Below are positions 32,134 through 42,380 of a stretch of DNA of 64,000 nt, piece after piece. The position numbers and the translations under genes are program-made. Positions within the stretch are counted from its first letter, which is position 1; each line of letters starts with the position of its first letter. Under the pieces are notes generated by a model. The model searched no databases and was not told the origin of the DNA. It saw nothing but the letters and a program-made list of their open reading frames with translations. Source of the stretch: Yonghaparkia sp. Root332 (GTDB lineage Bacteria > Actinomycetota > Actinomycetes > Actinomycetales > Microbacteriaceae); NCBI RefSeq assembly GCF_001425665.1, contig NZ_LMCX01000002.1, forward strand, positions 744,001 to 808,000, given 5' to 3'.

Positions 32134-33671
32134 GGGCGCCTCCAGACGCGGCCGTCGCGGGCGAGCAGCTCGTCCGCGGACTTCGGGCCCCAGGTGCCGG
32201 GGGCGTACTGCTCGGGCCGGCCCTGCGTGGCCCAGAACTCCTCGATCGGGTCGAGGATCTTCCAGCTGAGCTCGACCTCCTCGTGGCGGGGGAAGAGCGG
32301 CGGATCGCCCAGCAGCACATCGAGGATGAGGCGCTCGTAGGCCTCGGGGCTCTGCTCGGTGAACGCGTGCCCGTAGCCGAAGTCCATCGTCACGTCGCGC
32401 ACCTGCATGCCCGCGCCCGGCACCTTCGATCCGAACCGCATCGTGACGCCCTCGTCGGGCTGGACGCGGATCACGAGCGCGTTCTGGCCGAGCGCGGACG
32501 TCTGGCTCTCAGCGAAGAGGTACTGCGGCGCGCGCTTGAACACGACCGCGATCTCCGTCACCCGCCGGCCGAGTCGCTTGCCGGCGCGGAGGTAGAACGG
32601 CACGCCCGCCCAGCGCCGCGTGCTGATGTCGAGGCGCATCGCCGCGTAGGTCTCGGTGACCGACTCGGGGTTCATGCCCTCCTCCTCGAGGAAGCCGGGC
32701 ACGAGCTCGCCGCCCTGCCAGCCGCTCGCGTACTGGCCGCGCGCGGTCGCCGTCGAGAGGTCCTTGGGCAGCCGCACAGCCGAGAGTACCTTCTCCTTCT
32801 CGGCGCGCAGGTCGGCGGCGTCGAACGAGACGGGCTCTTCCATGGCCGTGAGGGCGAGCAGCTGCAGGAGGTGGTTCTGGATGACGTCGCGCGCGGCGCC
32901 GATGCCGTCGTAGTAGCCGGCGCGGCCGCCCACCCCGATGTCCTCGGCCATCGTGATCTGCACGTGGTCGACGTAGTTCGCGTTCCAGATCGGCTCGTAC
33001 ATCATGTTGGCGAAGCGCAGCGCGAGGAGGTTCTGGACGGTCTCCTTGCCGAGGTAGTGGTCGATGCGGAAGACCGAGTCGGGCGGGAAGACCGACTCCA
33101 CGACGGCGTTGAGCTCGCGCGCGGTCGTCAGGTCGCTGCCGAACGGCTTCTCGATGACGACGCGGCGCCACTCGCCGTCCTCCGCCTCGGCGAGGCCGCT
33201 GCGACGCAGCTGCTCGGTCACGACGGGGAACGACTTCGGCGGGATCGACAGGTAGAACGCGTGGTTGCCCATCGTGCCGCGCTCGCGGTCGAGCTCGGCG
33301 ATCGTCTCCGTCAGGCGCTCGAAGGCCCCGTCGTCGTCGAAATCGCCCGATACGAAGCGGATGCCCGCCGCGAGCTGCTTCCAGGTGGCCTCGTCGAACG
33401 GCGTGCGCGCGTACTGCCGCACGGCGTCGTGCACGACCTGCTCGAAGTCCTGGTCCTCCCAGTCGCGGCGGGCGAAGCCGACGAGCGCGAAGCCCGGGGG
33501 CAGAAGTCCGCGGTTGGCGAGGTCGTAGACCGCCGGCATGAGCTTCTTGCGCGACAGGTCGCCCGTCACGCCGAAGATGATGAGTCCGCTCGGCCCGGCG
33601 ATGCGGGGGAGCCTGCGATCTTCGACGGCGCGCAGGGGGTTGTTCTCCGGCGAGATATCGACCGGTGCCAT
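32130..33671 (-). CDS. zwf: Glucose-6-phosphate 1-dehydrogenase
   Basis: First enzyme of the oxidative pentose-phosphate pathway, making NADPH, 513 aa. NADP-binding IIFGVTGDLSRKKL, active-site RIDHYLGKETVQNLL, and the C-terminal domain with QPDEGVTMRFGSKVPG. The N-terminal extension (VDISPENNPLRAVEDRRL) is typical of actinobacterial members. The start ATG is 24 bases downstream of the pgi stop, and the end overlaps opcA. Confidence 0.97.
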   Translation of the reverse strand: MAPVDISPENNPLRAVEDRRLPRIAGPSGLIIFGVTGDLSRKKLMPAVYDLANRGLLPPGFALVGFARRDWEDQDFEQVVHDAVRQYARTPFDEATWKQLAAGIRFVSGDFDDDGAFERLTETIAELDRERGTMGNHAFYLSIPPKSFPVVTEQLRRSGLAEAEDGEWRRVVIEKPFGSDLTTARELNAVVESVFPPDSVFRIDHYLGKETVQNLLALRFANMMYEPIWNANYVDHVQITMAEDIGVGGRAGYYDGIGAARDVIQNHLLQLLALTAMEEPVSFDAADLRAEKEKVLSAVRLPKDLSTATARGQYASGWQGGELVPGFLEEEGMNPESVTETYAAMRLDISTRRWAGVPFYLRAGKRLGRRVTEIAVVFKRAPQYLFAESQTSALGQNALVIRVQPDEGVTMRFGSKVPGAGMQVRDVTMDFGYGHAFTEQSPEAYERLILDVLLGDPPLFPRHEEVELSWKILDPIEEFWATQGRPEQYAPGTWGPKSADELLARDGRVWRRP

Positions 33672-33695
33672 GGTTCTCCTCGTGGGCCGTGCGGG

Positions 33696-35291
33696 TCAGG
33701 CGATCGCGGCGATGAGCGCCGCGATCGCGTCCTCGTCCGCGACGGCGAGCGTCACGACGGGGCGACCGTGCTCGGCGAGCACGCGCGCGTCACCGGCGGC
33801 CTGCGCCGCGATGAGCTGACCGAAGGTGAAGGGGCGCTCGGGGATCACGAGGTCGTCGGACGACGCACCCACGATCTGCAGGAACACGCCGTGCGCGGGG
33901 CCGCCCTTGTGGTACTGCCCCGTCGAGTGCAGGAACCGCGGGCCCCAGCCGAACGTCACGGGGCGGCCGCTCGCGCTCGCGAGCCGGTGGCGGATCGCCT
34001 CGAGCTCGGGATGCGCGGTTCGGTCGAGGTAGGCCTGGACGGCGATGTAGCCGTCGGCGGGCACGGCGTCGCGCAGTCGGGCGACGGCCTCGGCGGCCGT
34101 CGTAGCGCCCGCGAGCAGCTCGGCCGGGCCGGTGACGGCGATGCCGCCGTCGACGAAGGCGGGCGCGATGGGCTCCGGTCGGGCATCCAGCAGGCCGCGC
34201 GCGGCGATCTTCGCGCTCTCCACGTCGGGCTGGTCGAAGGGGTTGATCCCGAGAAGGATGCCCGCGACGGCCGTCGCGTACTCCCACGTCATGAGGAGCC
34301 CGCCGAGCGACCCCGACAGCTCGATCTCGCCGGGGGCGACCTCCTCGGTGGCGCGGGCGTTCGCGACGAGGCGCACGACCTGGACGTCGTCGGCGACGGA
34401 GCTCAGCTCGGGCGCGTCGACGCCGACGACGACCGGCAGGATGCCCGTGCCGTTCTTGCCCGTCGACTCGGCGATGAGCTGCTCCACCCAGTCGCCGAGC
34501 CCCACGATGTGGGTGCCGTCGGCGACGATGACGAGCTTGTCGCGGCGGGGCTCGGTTCCGGCGATGGCCGCGCCGAGCCGGAGGCCGGGGTTCGAGGCGC
34601 TGTCGATCGCGAGCGGCAGCAGCGCCGCCTCGGCCTCGTCGAGGATCTCCTCGATGTCGGCGCCCGCGAGCCCCGACGGCACGAGACCGAAGGCCGTGAG
34701 GGCCGAGTAGCGTCCGCCCACGGTCGGGTCGGCGCGGAAGACCCGGTACCCCGCGGCGAGCGAGGCCTGCTCGAGCGGCGAGCCGGGGTCGGTGACGATC
34801 ACGATGCGCTCGGCCGGGTCGATGCCCGCCGCGACGAACGCCGCCTCGAAGGCGCGCTTCTGGCTGTCGGTCTCGACCGTCGAGCCCGACTTCGACGACA
34901 CGACGACTACCGTCTCGGCGAGTCGGTTCTCGAGCACGGAGCGGACCTGGTGGGGGTCCGTGGAGTCGAGCACCACGAGGTCGGTGCCGACCGTCCGCGT
35001 GATGACCTCCGGGGCGAGCGAGGAGCCTCCCATCCCGCACAGCACGACGCGGGTGACGCCGCGCTCGGCGAGCTCGTCCCGCAGGGCGAGGATCTCGGGC
35101 ACGAGCGGCCGGGAGACGGTCACGGCCTGGGTCCAGCCCAGGCGCTTCGCCGCCTCCTCCTCGGCCGCGGCTCCCCACAGGCTCGCGTCGCCGTTCGTGA
35201 TGCGGCTCGCGACGAGCTGCTCGACGAGCGCGGGGACGTGCCGCTCGATGGCGTCCGCGGCGGGGCCGCGGGCTCCGATCGTCGCCGTCAT
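33696..35291 (-). CDS. pgi: Glucose-6-phosphate isomerase
   Basis: Interconverts glucose-6-phosphate and fructose-6-phosphate, 531 aa. Two SIS sugar-isomerase folds; seen are [32 protein letters not shown] (phosphate loop), the family signature [19 protein letters not shown], and [10 protein letters not shown]. The start ATG at 35291 overlaps the tal stop by four bases. Placement between tal and zwf lets the operon recycle fructose-6-phosphate back into the oxidative branch. Confidence 0.94.
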   Translation of the reverse strand: MTATIGARGPAADAIERHVPALVEQLVASRITNGDASLWGAAAEEEAAKRLGWTQAVTVSRPLVPEILALRDELAERGVTRVVLCGMGGSSLAPEVITRTVGTDLVVLDSTDPHQVRSVLENRLAETVVVVSSKSGSTVETDSQKRAFEAAFVAAGIDPAERIVIVTDPGSPLEQASLAAGYRVFRADPTVGGRYSALTAFGLVPSGLAGADIEEILDEAEAALLPLAIDSASNPGLRLGAAIAGTEPRRDKLVIVADGTHIVGLGDWVEQLIAESTGKNGTGILPVVVGVDAPELSSVADDVQVVRLVANARATEEVAPGEIELSGSLGGLLMTWEYATAVAGILLGINPFDQPDVESAKIAARGLLDARPEPIAPAFVDGGIAVTGPAELLAGATTAAEAVARLRDAVPADGYIAVQAYLDRTAHPELEAIRHRLASASGRPVTFGWGPRFLHSTGQYHKGGPAHGVFLQIVGASSDDLVIPERPFTFGQLIAAQAAGDARVLAEHGRPVVTLAVADEDAIAALIAAIA

Positions 35292-36397
35292 CGGGCGCTC
35301 TCGAGAGCCGCGGAGACGGTGTCGAGGAGCTCGTTCCAGCTCACGATGAACTTCTCCACACCCTCCTTCTCCAGCAGCGCAGTCACCTCGGCGATCGAGA
35401 TGCCCAGGCCCTCGAGCGCCGCGAGAACGGCGCGGGCGCCGTCGTACGAGCCCGTCACGGCGTCGCCGTCGAGACGCGCGTGGTCGAACGTCGCCTCGAG
35501 CGTCTTCTCGGGCATCGTGTTGACGGTCGAGCCGACGGCGAGCTCGGTCACGTACAGCGTGTCGGGCAGCGCCGGGTCCTTGACGCCGGTCGACGCCCAC
35601 AGGGGCCGCTGGACGTTGGCGCCCGACGCCAGGAGATCCTGCGCGCGGGCGCTCGCGAACTCCTGCTCGAACAGCTCGTATGCCAGTCGCGCGTTCGCGA
35701 TGCCCGCCTTGCTCTTGAGAGCGAGCGCCTCGGGCGTGCCGATCGCCGTGAGCCGCTTGTCGATCTCCGTGTCGACGCGCGAGACGAAGAACGAGGCGAC
35801 CGAGTGGATCGTCGCGAGATCGATGCCGGCCTCGCGGGCCTTCTCGAGGCCGGCGAGGTAGGCCTCGATGACCGCGCGGTAGCGCTCGAGGCTGAAGATG
35901 AGGGTCACGTTGACGCTGATGCCCGCGCCGATGGTCTCGGTGATGGCCTCCAGGCCCTCCTGGGTGGCGGGGATCTTGACCATCGCGTTCGGACGGTCGA
36001 CCTTCGCCCACAGCTGGCGGGCCTGGGCGATCGTGCCCGCGGCGTCGTGCGCGAGACCGGGCTCGACCTCGATCGAGACACGGCCGTCCTGGCCGGCAGT
36101 GCTGGCGTAGATCGGCGCGAAGATGTCGCACGCCGCGGCGACGTCGTCCGTCGTGATCTCGAAGACCGCGTCGGTGACGTCGACGCCCGCCGCCGCGAGG
36201 TCGCGGACCTGCGCGTCGTAGGTCGTACCGGTCGCGAGCGCCGCCGCGAAGATCGTCGGGTTCGTCGTCACGCCGACGACGTCACGGTTCTCGATGAGGG
36301 AGGCGAGCGCACCGGAGGTGATGCGGTCGCGCGACAGGTCGTCGAGCCAGATGCTGACGCCGAGGGCGCTCAGCTGGGCGGTGGGGGTGGAGCTCAT
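35288..36397 (-). CDS. tal: Transaldolase
   Basis: Non-oxidative pentose-phosphate enzyme moving a dihydroxyacetone unit, 369 aa, of the longer actinobacterial/cyanobacterial class. Schiff-base lysine in [12 protein letters not shown]; the N-terminal signature is [15 protein letters not shown]; also [14 protein letters not shown]. The ATG at 36397 follows AGAGGACACC. It overlaps pgi by four bases and lies 82 bases after tkt, so it may have a separate leader within the operon. Confidence 0.96.
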   Translation of the reverse strand: MSSTPTAQLSALGVSIWLDDLSRDRITSGALASLIENRDVVGVTTNPTIFAAALATGTTYDAQVRDLAAAGVDVTDAVFEITTDDVAAACDIFAPIYASTAGQDGRVSIEVEPGLAHDAAGTIAQARQLWAKVDRPNAMVKIPATQEGLEAITETIGAGISVNVTLIFSLERYRAVIEAYLAGLEKAREAGIDLATIHSVASFFVSRVDTEIDKRLTAIGTPEALALKSKAGIANARLAYELFEQEFASARAQDLLASGANVQRPLWASTGVKDPALPDTLYVTELAVGSTVNTMPEKTLEATFDHARLDGDAVTGSYDGARAVLAALEGLGISIAEVTALLEKEGVEKFIVSWNELLDTVSAALESAR

Positions 36398-36479
36398 GGT
36401 GTCCTCTTTTGTCTCGTGCCCGGAGCGGAGAGCGCGGCGGGCGGCGGAGCCGGTGGTGGCGGGGGAGGGGGACGGTCGT

Positions 36480-38570
36480 CTAGGAGGCGATCGACTCGAG
36501 CGCGGCGGCCACGGCCGCCTCGGCCGTGATGCCGAACTCGCGGAACAGCGTCTGGTAGTCGGCGGAGGCGCCGAAGTGCTCGATCGAGATCGCGCGGCCG
36601 CGCGAGCCGAGGTAGCGGTGCCACGAGAGCGCGACACCGGCCTCGATCGACACGCGGGCCGTGACCTCGCTCGGCAGCACCGACTCGCGGTACTCCGCGC
36701 TCTGCTCCTCGAACCACTCCAGGCAGGGGGCCGAGACGACGCGGGCGTGGACGCCCTGCGCGGCGAGCTGCTCGCGGGCCGCGAGAGCGACCTGCACCTC
36801 GGAGCCCGTCGCGATGAGCAGCACGTCGGGCGCGCCGTTCGCGGCCTCGGCGAGCACGTAGGCGCCCCGGGACACGTGGTGCGCCGCGGCCAGGACGTCG
36901 CCCGAGGCGACGTCATCCCCCCGCTCGAAGACGGGGATGTTCTGGCGGGTGAGCGCGATTCCCGTGGGGCGGTCGTTGCGCTCGAGGATGGTGCTCCACG
37001 CGACGGCCGTCTCGTTCGCGTCTGCGGGCCGCACGATGTCCAGGCCCGGGATGGCGCGCAGGGAGGCGAGCTGCTCGATCGGCTGGTGCGTCGGGCCGTC
37101 CTCTCCGAGCGCCACGGAGTCGTGGGTCCAGACGTAGGTGACCGGCACGCGCATGAGGGCCGCGAGGCGCACGGCGGGGCGCATGTAGTCGCTGAAGATC
37201 AGGAAGGTGCCGCCGAACACGCGCGTGCGCCCGTGCAGGGCGATGCCGTTGAGGATCGCGCCCATCGCGTGCTCGCGGATGCCGAAGTGCAGGATGCGGC
37301 CGTAGGGGTTCGCCTGCCACTCGTGCGTGGAGTGCTCGGCGGGGGCGAACGAGCCGCCGTTCGCGATCGTCGTGAGGTTCGACTCCGCGAGGTCGGCCGA
37401 GCCGCCCCAGAACTCCGGGAGGACGTCCGCGATCGCGTTGATCACCTTGCCGCTCGCGGCGCGGGTCGACACGCTCGTGCCGCCCTCGAAGACGGGCAGC
37501 GCTGCGTCGAGGCCCTCGGGCAGCTCGCCCGCGAGCATGCGGTCGAGCAGCGCCTTGCGCTCGGGGTTCGCGGCGGCCCAGGCGTCGAAGCGCTCCTGCC
37601 AGGCGGCGTGACGCTCGGCCCCGCGGGCGACGGCGCCGCGCGTGCGCGCGATGACCTCGTCGGCCACGACGAAGCTCTGCTCGGGGTCGAAGCCCATGAC
37701 GGTCTTCGTCGCCGCGAGCTCCTCCGCGCCGAGGGCGGAGCCGTGGATCTTGCCGGTGTTCTGCTTCGTGGGCGCCGGCCAGCCGATGATGGTGCGCAGG
37801 ATGATGATGCTCGGCTTCGTCGTCTCGGCCTTCGCGGCCTCGATCGCGGCGTGGAGCGCGCGGACGTCCTCCACGTACTCGCCCGTCCTCTTCCAGTCGA
37901 CCGTCTGCACGTGCCAGCCGTAGGAGCCGTAGCGCGCGGCGACGTCCTCGGTGAAGGCGATGTCGGTGTCGTCCTCGATCGAGATCTGGTTCGAGTCGTA
38001 GATGACGACGAGGTTGCCGAGCTGCTGGTGGCCGGCGAGCGAGCCGGCCTCGCTCGTGACGCCCTCCTGCAGGTCGCCGTCGCCGGCGATGACGTAGACG
38101 TGGTGGTCGAAGACGCTCTCGCCCGCGGGCGTCCCGGGGTCGAGCAGGCCGCGCTCGAAGCGGGCGGCGTAGGCGAATCCGACGGCGGAGGCGAGACCCT
38201 GGCCGAGCGGCCCCGTCGTGATCTCGACCCCGTCGGTGTGGCCGTACTCGGGGTGCCCGGGGGTCTTCGAGCCCCACGTGCGCAGCGCCTTGAGGTCGTC
38301 GAGCTCGAGGCCGTAGCCGCCCAGGTAGAGCTGCACGTACTGGGTCAGCGAGCTGTGCCCTGCGGAGAGGATGAAGCGGTCGCGGCCAAGCCAGTGCGGG
38401 TCGCCCGGGTCGTGCTCCATGACCTTCTGGTGCAGGAGGTACGCGACGGGGGCGAGGCTCATGGCCGTGCCCGGATGCCCGTTCCCCACCTTCTCGACGG
38501 CATCGGCCGCCAGCAGTCGTGCGGTGTCTACCGCGGCGGAGTCGATCTCGTCCCAGAGGAGGTCGGTCAT
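36480..38570 (-). CDS. tkt: Transketolase
   Basis: Thiamine-diphosphate enzyme transferring two-carbon units, 696 aa. Seen: substrate His in [13 protein letters not shown], the TPP-binding stretch [18 protein letters not shown] ending DSNQIS, catalytic Glu region [11 protein letters not shown], and [20 protein letters not shown]. The ATG at 38570 gives [20 protein letters not shown], the family N-terminus; the ribosome site is weak (AGGGCTGTACCCCCGA). It is the first gene of the pentose-phosphate operon. A TATACT box with an overlapping inverted repeat lies about 165 bases upstream. Confidence 0.97.
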   Translation of the reverse strand: MTDLLWDEIDSAAVDTARLLAADAVEKVGNGHPGTAMSLAPVAYLLHQKVMEHDPGDPHWLGRDRFILSAGHSSLTQYVQLYLGGYGLELDDLKALRTWGSKTPGHPEYGHTDGVEITTGPLGQGLASAVGFAYAARFERGLLDPGTPAGESVFDHHVYVIAGDGDLQEGVTSEAGSLAGHQQLGNLVVIYDSNQISIEDDTDIAFTEDVAARYGSYGWHVQTVDWKRTGEYVEDVRALHAAIEAAKAETTKPSIIILRTIIGWPAPTKQNTGKIHGSALGAEELAATKTVMGFDPEQSFVVADEVIARTRGAVARGAERHAAWQERFDAWAAANPERKALLDRMLAGELPEGLDAALPVFEGGTSVSTRAASGKVINAIADVLPEFWGGSADLAESNLTTIANGGSFAPAEHSTHEWQANPYGRILHFGIREHAMGAILNGIALHGRTRVFGGTFLIFSDYMRPAVRLAALMRVPVTYVWTHDSVALGEDGPTHQPIEQLASLRAIPGLDIVRPADANETAVAWSTILERNDRPTGIALTRQNIPVFERGDDVASGDVLAAAHHVSRGAYVLAEAANGAPDVLLIATGSEVQVALAAREQLAAQGVHARVVSAPCLEWFEEQSAEYRESVLPSEVTARVSIEAGVALSWHRYLGSRGRAISIEHFGASADYQTLFREFGITAEAAVAAALESIAS

Positions 38571-38729
38571 TCGGGGGTACAGCCCTTTCTCGAATCGAGC
38601 CCGGTGGTGGTCGGGCGAAAGACTCTTGCCCAGATCACCGTTGATCGAGACCGCGGCCTGCTCGGGCGCCCGGTCGGATGACGACCGGGATGCCCCCGTT
38701 TCGAGAGACGGACGTGGCGGCGGACAAGC

Positions 38730-38757
38730 CCTCCCAGTATAAGAGTGCGCTGGGAGG
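38730..38757 (-). promoter_or_regulatory. tkt operon -10 box inside an 8-bp inverted repeat
   Basis: CCTCCCAG (38730-38737) and CTGGGAGG (38750-38757) form a perfect 8-bp inverted repeat with a 12-base centre. Read on the minus strand, TATACT (38736-38741) partly overlaps one arm and would serve as the -10 for tkt. This is the layout of a repressor operator. No recognised regulator motif matches by eye. Confidence 0.5.
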
Positions 38758-38799
38758 CGGGGCCCCACCGCACTCGGCGGGGCATCGGAACGGCTCGCG

Positions 38800-38805
38800 T
38801 AGACT
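38800..38805 (+). promoter_or_regulatory. Candidate -10 box TAGACT for ctaB
   Basis: TAGACT lies 29 bases before the ctaB ATG, leaving a short leader with a GAAGAGGAGA ribosome site. It faces away from the tkt promoter in the 264-base divergent region. Confidence 0.5.
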
Positions 38806-38834
38806 GGAGGCCGCACGCCGTACGAAGAGGAGAC

Positions 38835-39755
38835 ATGGACACAGCGCTGGATCAGCCCGCCGTCGCCCGGCGACCGACCCTCCGCCGAACCCTTCTCGCG
38901 TACGTCGCCCTCATGAAGCTGCGCGTGGTCGAGCTGCTGCTCGTGACGACGGCGCCCGTGATGGTGCTCGCCCAGGACGGCCTGCCCGACGCCTGGCTCG
39001 TCATCGCGACCCTCATCGGCGGCACGCTCTCCGCGGGTTCGGCGAACGCGTTCAACATGTACCTCGATCGCGACATCGATCGGCTCATGAACCGCACGCG
39101 CAACCGGCCTCTCGTGACGGGCGAGCTCACCGACCGTCAGGCGCTCGTGTTCGCCTTCGCCTCGGGCGCGGTCTCGATCGTATGGCTCGGCGTGTTCGCC
39201 AACTGGCTCGCGGCGTCGCTGTCGCTCGCGGCGATCCTCTTCTACGTGATCCTGTACACGATGGTGCTCAAGCGCCGCACCGAGCAGAACATCATCTGGG
39301 GCGGCATCGCCGGCTGCTTCCCCGTCCTCATCGGCTGGAGCGCCGTGACGGGCTCGCTCGACTGGGCTCCGGTGATCCTCTTCCTCGTGGTCTTCCTCTG
39401 GACGCCGCCCCACTACTGGCCGCTGTCGATGCGCTACCGCGACGACTACGCCTCGGCCCACGTGCCGATGCTCGCGGTCGTGCGCGGCGGCACGGTCGTC
39501 GGCGTGCAGATCATCCTCTACGCCTGGGCGACCGTCGCGATGTCGCTCATCCTGATCCCCGTCGCGGGCATGGGTCTCGTGTACGTCCTCGCCGCAGTGG
39601 GAGCGGGCGCCTGGTTCATCGTCGAGAGCCACCAGCTCTACGGGCGCCTGCTGCGCGACGAGACGGCGGCGCCGATGCGGGTCTTCCACGCGAGCATCAG
39701 CTATCTGACGTTGCTGTTCGTCGCGGTCGGGATCGACCCGCTCCTGCCGTTCTAG
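38835..39755 (+). CDS. ctaB: Protoheme IX farnesyltransferase (heme O synthase)
   Basis: UbiA-family membrane prenyltransferase that adds farnesyl to heme B to make heme O, 306 aa. The prenyl-diphosphate/Mg motif NMYLDRDID lies after the first spans, with the second conserved loop KRRTEQNIIWGGIAGCFPV and the WTPPHYWPLSMRY segment. About eight to nine hydrophobic spans. The ATG at 38835 follows AGAGGAG. It is convergent with ctaA, which makes heme A from its product; together they serve cytochrome c oxidase. Confidence 0.96.
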   Translation: MDTALDQPAVARRPTLRRTLLAYVALMKLRVVELLLVTTAPVMVLAQDGLPDAWLVIATLIGGTLSAGSANAFNMYLDRDIDRLMNRTRNRPLVTGELTDRQALVFAFASGAVSIVWLGVFANWLAASLSLAAILFYVILYTMVLKRRTEQNIIWGGIAGCFPVLIGWSAVTGSLDWAPVILFLVVFLWTPPHYWPLSMRYRDDYASAHVPMLAVVRGGTVVGVQIILYAWATVAMSLILIPVAGMGLVYVLAAVGAGAWFIVESHQLYGRLLRDETAAPMRVFHASISYLTLLFVAVGIDPLLPF

Positions 39756-39768
39756 CGGGGGATGCCCG

Positions 39769-40737
39769 TCACGCGCTGACCGCGTCGCGCACGATCGGCG
39801 CGCCCTCGGCCCCGTCCGCGGCTCGCGGCGCCCGCAGGCTCAGCAGCACGAGCGTCATCGCCGAGACGAGCACGCACGCGAGCACCATGTGGATCCCGAC
39901 GAGGATGACCGGGAGCCCGAGCCGCGCCTGCGCGAGCCCGACGCCGATCTGCACGAGCTCGACGGAGACGAGCGCGCGCGTCGCCCGCTGCAGGAGCGCG
40001 GGGCCGGTGCGCCGGGCGACGATGACGAGCAGAACGCCGCCGGCGAAGGACGCGTAGGCTGGCCACGAGTGGACGTGCTGCCACAGCTCGGAGTCGAGGC
40101 CGTTGCGGGCGGCGCCGCCGTCGCCCGCGTGCGGGCCGGAGCCGGTCACGACGATGCCGACGAGCACCGTCACCCCGACGACGACGGCGGTGGCGAGGGC
40201 GAGCGGACGCACCGCGCGGGGGAGGGGGACGAGCGCACCGGCCGGGCCGCGGTAGACCCGCACGACGAGGACGGTCGCGAGGGAGACGAGCACGGCGGAG
40301 ACGACGAAGTGGAACCCGACGATCCAGGGGTTGAGGTCGGTGAGCACCGTGATGCCGCCGATGATCGCCTGGGCGGGGATCCCGAGTCCGAGCGCGATCG
40401 ACAGGCGCATCAGCTCGGGGCGCTCGCGCCGCATCCGCACCACGAAGGCGAACGCGAGGATCGCGATGATGACGAGAACGAAGGTCAGGAGGCGGTTGCC
40501 GAACTCGACGATGCCGTGGATGCCCATCTCGGGCGTCGCGACGAACGACTCGGGCGTGCAGCGCGGCCAGGTCGGGCACCCGAGACCGGAGCCCGTGAGG
40601 CGCACGGCGCCGCCCGTGCCGACGATGAGCGTCTGGCTCACGAGAGAGGCCCACGCGACGACCCGCACACGACGGTCGACCGTCGTCGGGAGCCACTGCC
40701 ACAGCCGGGACTGCCACAGACGATTCACGGCTCGCAT
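39769..40737 (-). CDS. ctaA: Heme A synthase (COX15/CtaA)
   Basis: Membrane enzyme converting heme O to heme A, 322 aa from the chosen start. About eight spans; conserved GTGGAVRLTGSGLGCPTWPRC with the Cys pair, EFGNRLLTF with His/Arg region nearby, and HVHSWPAY holding a heme-ligand His. The start is uncertain: ATG 40737 has GGAGG touching it, while in-frame starts at 40770 and 40782 would add 11 or 15 residues that do not look conserved. Convergent with ctaB at 14 bases. Confidence 0.93.
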   Translation of the reverse strand: MRAVNRLWQSRLWQWLPTTVDRRVRVVAWASLVSQTLIVGTGGAVRLTGSGLGCPTWPRCTPESFVATPEMGIHGIVEFGNRLLTFVLVIIAILAFAFVVRMRRERPELMRLSIALGLGIPAQAIIGGITVLTDLNPWIVGFHFVVSAVLVSLATVLVVRVYRGPAGALVPLPRAVRPLALATAVVVGVTVLVGIVVTGSGPHAGDGGAARNGLDSELWQHVHSWPAYASFAGGVLLVIVARRTGPALLQRATRALVSVELVQIGVGLAQARLGLPVILVGIHMVLACVLVSAMTLVLLSLRAPRAADGAEGAPIVRDAVSA

Positions 40738-40761
40738 CCTCCGATTCCCGGTGAGGCCCTG

Positions 40762-40767
40762 TAGAAT
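40762..40767 (+). promoter_or_regulatory. Candidate -10 box TAGAAT upstream of sufB
   Basis: TAGAAT on the plus strand is nearly 200 bases before sufB. If used, it would give a leader of about 185 bases. No -35 is evident, and the promoter could instead be nearer sufB. The remaining 40768-40959 region shows no recognised riboswitch. Confidence 0.3.
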
Positions 40768-40959
40768 CATGGAGCTCACCATCAGTGTCGATCACGGGCG
40801 TCGATGCGGCGCAGAATCGCCGGTCGGCCCGTCCGTGGCCAGTCTAGTTCTGGCTCTTTGAGCATCAGCCCCCAGCCCGTTGCACCCTGCGGTCCAGGGG
40901 AGTTCGAGGGAATGCGCCGACATCGCGACCGGTTGGGTTCGGCAAGAGAGAGGAACAGC

Positions 40960-42378
40960 ATGTCCGACGTGCTCATCGACCGACCCGAGCTGGAGGGCCT
41001 GGGGCAGTACGAGTTCGGCTGGGCCGACTCCGACACCGCGGGCGCCACGGCTCGCCGCGGGATCTCCGCCGAGGTCGTCACCGACATCTCGAACCTCAAG
41101 AACGAGCCCGAATGGATGCTCAAGCGGCGTCTTCGCGGCTACGAGCTCTTCGGCAAGAAGCCCATGCCGCTGTGGGGCGCCGACCTGTCGGGCATCGACT
41201 TCGACAACATCAAGTACTTCGTGCGATCGACCGAGAAGCAGGCCACGTCGTGGGAGGAGCTGCCGGACGACATCAAGGCGACCTACGAGAAGCTCGGGAT
41301 CCCCGAGGCCGAGCGCCAGCGCCTCGTCGCCGGCGTCGCCGCGCAGTACGAGTCCGAGGTGGTCTACCACCAGATCCGCGAGGACCTCGAGGCCCAGGGC
41401 GTCATCTTCATGGACACCGACACGGCCCTGCGCGAGCACCCCGAGTTCTTCGAGGAGTACTTCGGCACGGTCATCCCCGCCGGCGACAACAAGTTCGCCG
41501 CCCTCAACACGGCCGTCTGGTCGGGCGGGTCCTTCGTCTACGTGCCCCCTGGCGTGCAGGTGGAGATCCCGCTGCAGGCCTACTTCCGCATCAACACCGA
41601 GAACATGGGCCAGTTCGAGCGGACGCTCATCATCGCCGACGAGGGCTCGTACGTGCACTACATCGAGGGCTGCACCGCGCCGATCTACAAGAGCGACTCG
41701 CTGCACTCGGCCGTCGTCGAGATCATCGTGAAGAAGAACGCCCGCGTCCGCTACACGACGATCCAGAACTGGTCGAACAACGTCTACAACCTCGTCACCA
41801 AGCGCGCCGTGGCGCACGAGGGCGCGACGATGGAGTGGATCGACGGCAACATCGGCTCGAAGGTCACGATGAAGTACCCGTCGATCTTCCTGATGGGCGA
41901 GCACGCCAAGGGCGAGACGCTCTCGGTCGCGTTCGCGGGCCCCGGCCAGCACCAGGACGCCGGCGCGAAGATGATCCACATGGCGCCGTACACGACGTCG
42001 TCGATCGTCTCGAAGTCGATCGCGCGCGGCGGCGGCCGCGCGGGCTACCGCGGCGAGGTGCGGGTGGACGCCAACGCGCATCACTCGGCGAACACCGTGC
42101 GGTGCGACGCGCTGCTGGTCGACACCATCTCGCGCTCCGACACCTACCCGGCGATCGACATCCGCGTCGACGACGTGCAGCTCGGGCACGAGGCGACGGT
42201 CTCGCGCGTGAGCGAGGAGCAGCTGTTCTACCTGCAGTCGCGCGGGCTCCCGGAGGACGAGGCCATGGCGATGATCGTGCGCGGGTTCATCGAGCCCATC
42301 GCGCGCGAGCTCCCCATGGAGTACGCACTGGAACTCAACAAGCTCATCGAGATGAGCATGGAAGGCAGCGTCGGCTAG
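40960..42378 (+). CDS. sufB: Fe-S cluster assembly protein SufB
   Basis: Scaffold subunit of the SufBC2D complex, 472 aa, without an intein. N-terminal region [20 protein letters not shown], conserved [25 protein letters not shown], the core beta-helix with [18 protein letters not shown], and C-terminal [14 protein letters not shown]-like segment. The ATG at 40960 follows GAGAGGAAC. It is the first gene of the operon; the SufR regulator often upstream in actinobacteria is missing, ctaA being adjacent instead. Confidence 0.97.
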   Translation: MSDVLIDRPELEGLGQYEFGWADSDTAGATARRGISAEVVTDISNLKNEPEWMLKRRLRGYELFGKKPMPLWGADLSGIDFDNIKYFVRSTEKQATSWEELPDDIKATYEKLGIPEAERQRLVAGVAAQYESEVVYHQIREDLEAQGVIFMDTDTALREHPEFFEEYFGTVIPAGDNKFAALNTAVWSGGSFVYVPPGVQVEIPLQAYFRINTENMGQFERTLIIADEGSYVHYIEGCTAPIYKSDSLHSAVVEIIVKKNARVRYTTIQNWSNNVYNLVTKRAVAHEGATMEWIDGNIGSKVTMKYPSIFLMGEHAKGETLSVAFAGPGQHQDAGAKMIHMAPYTTSSIVSKSIARGGGRAGYRGEVRVDANAHHSANTVRCDALLVDTISRSDTYPAIDIRVDDVQLGHEATVSRVSEEQLFYLQSRGLPEDEAMAMIVRGFIEPIARELPMEYALELNKLIEMSMEGSVG

Positions 42379-42380
42379 GA

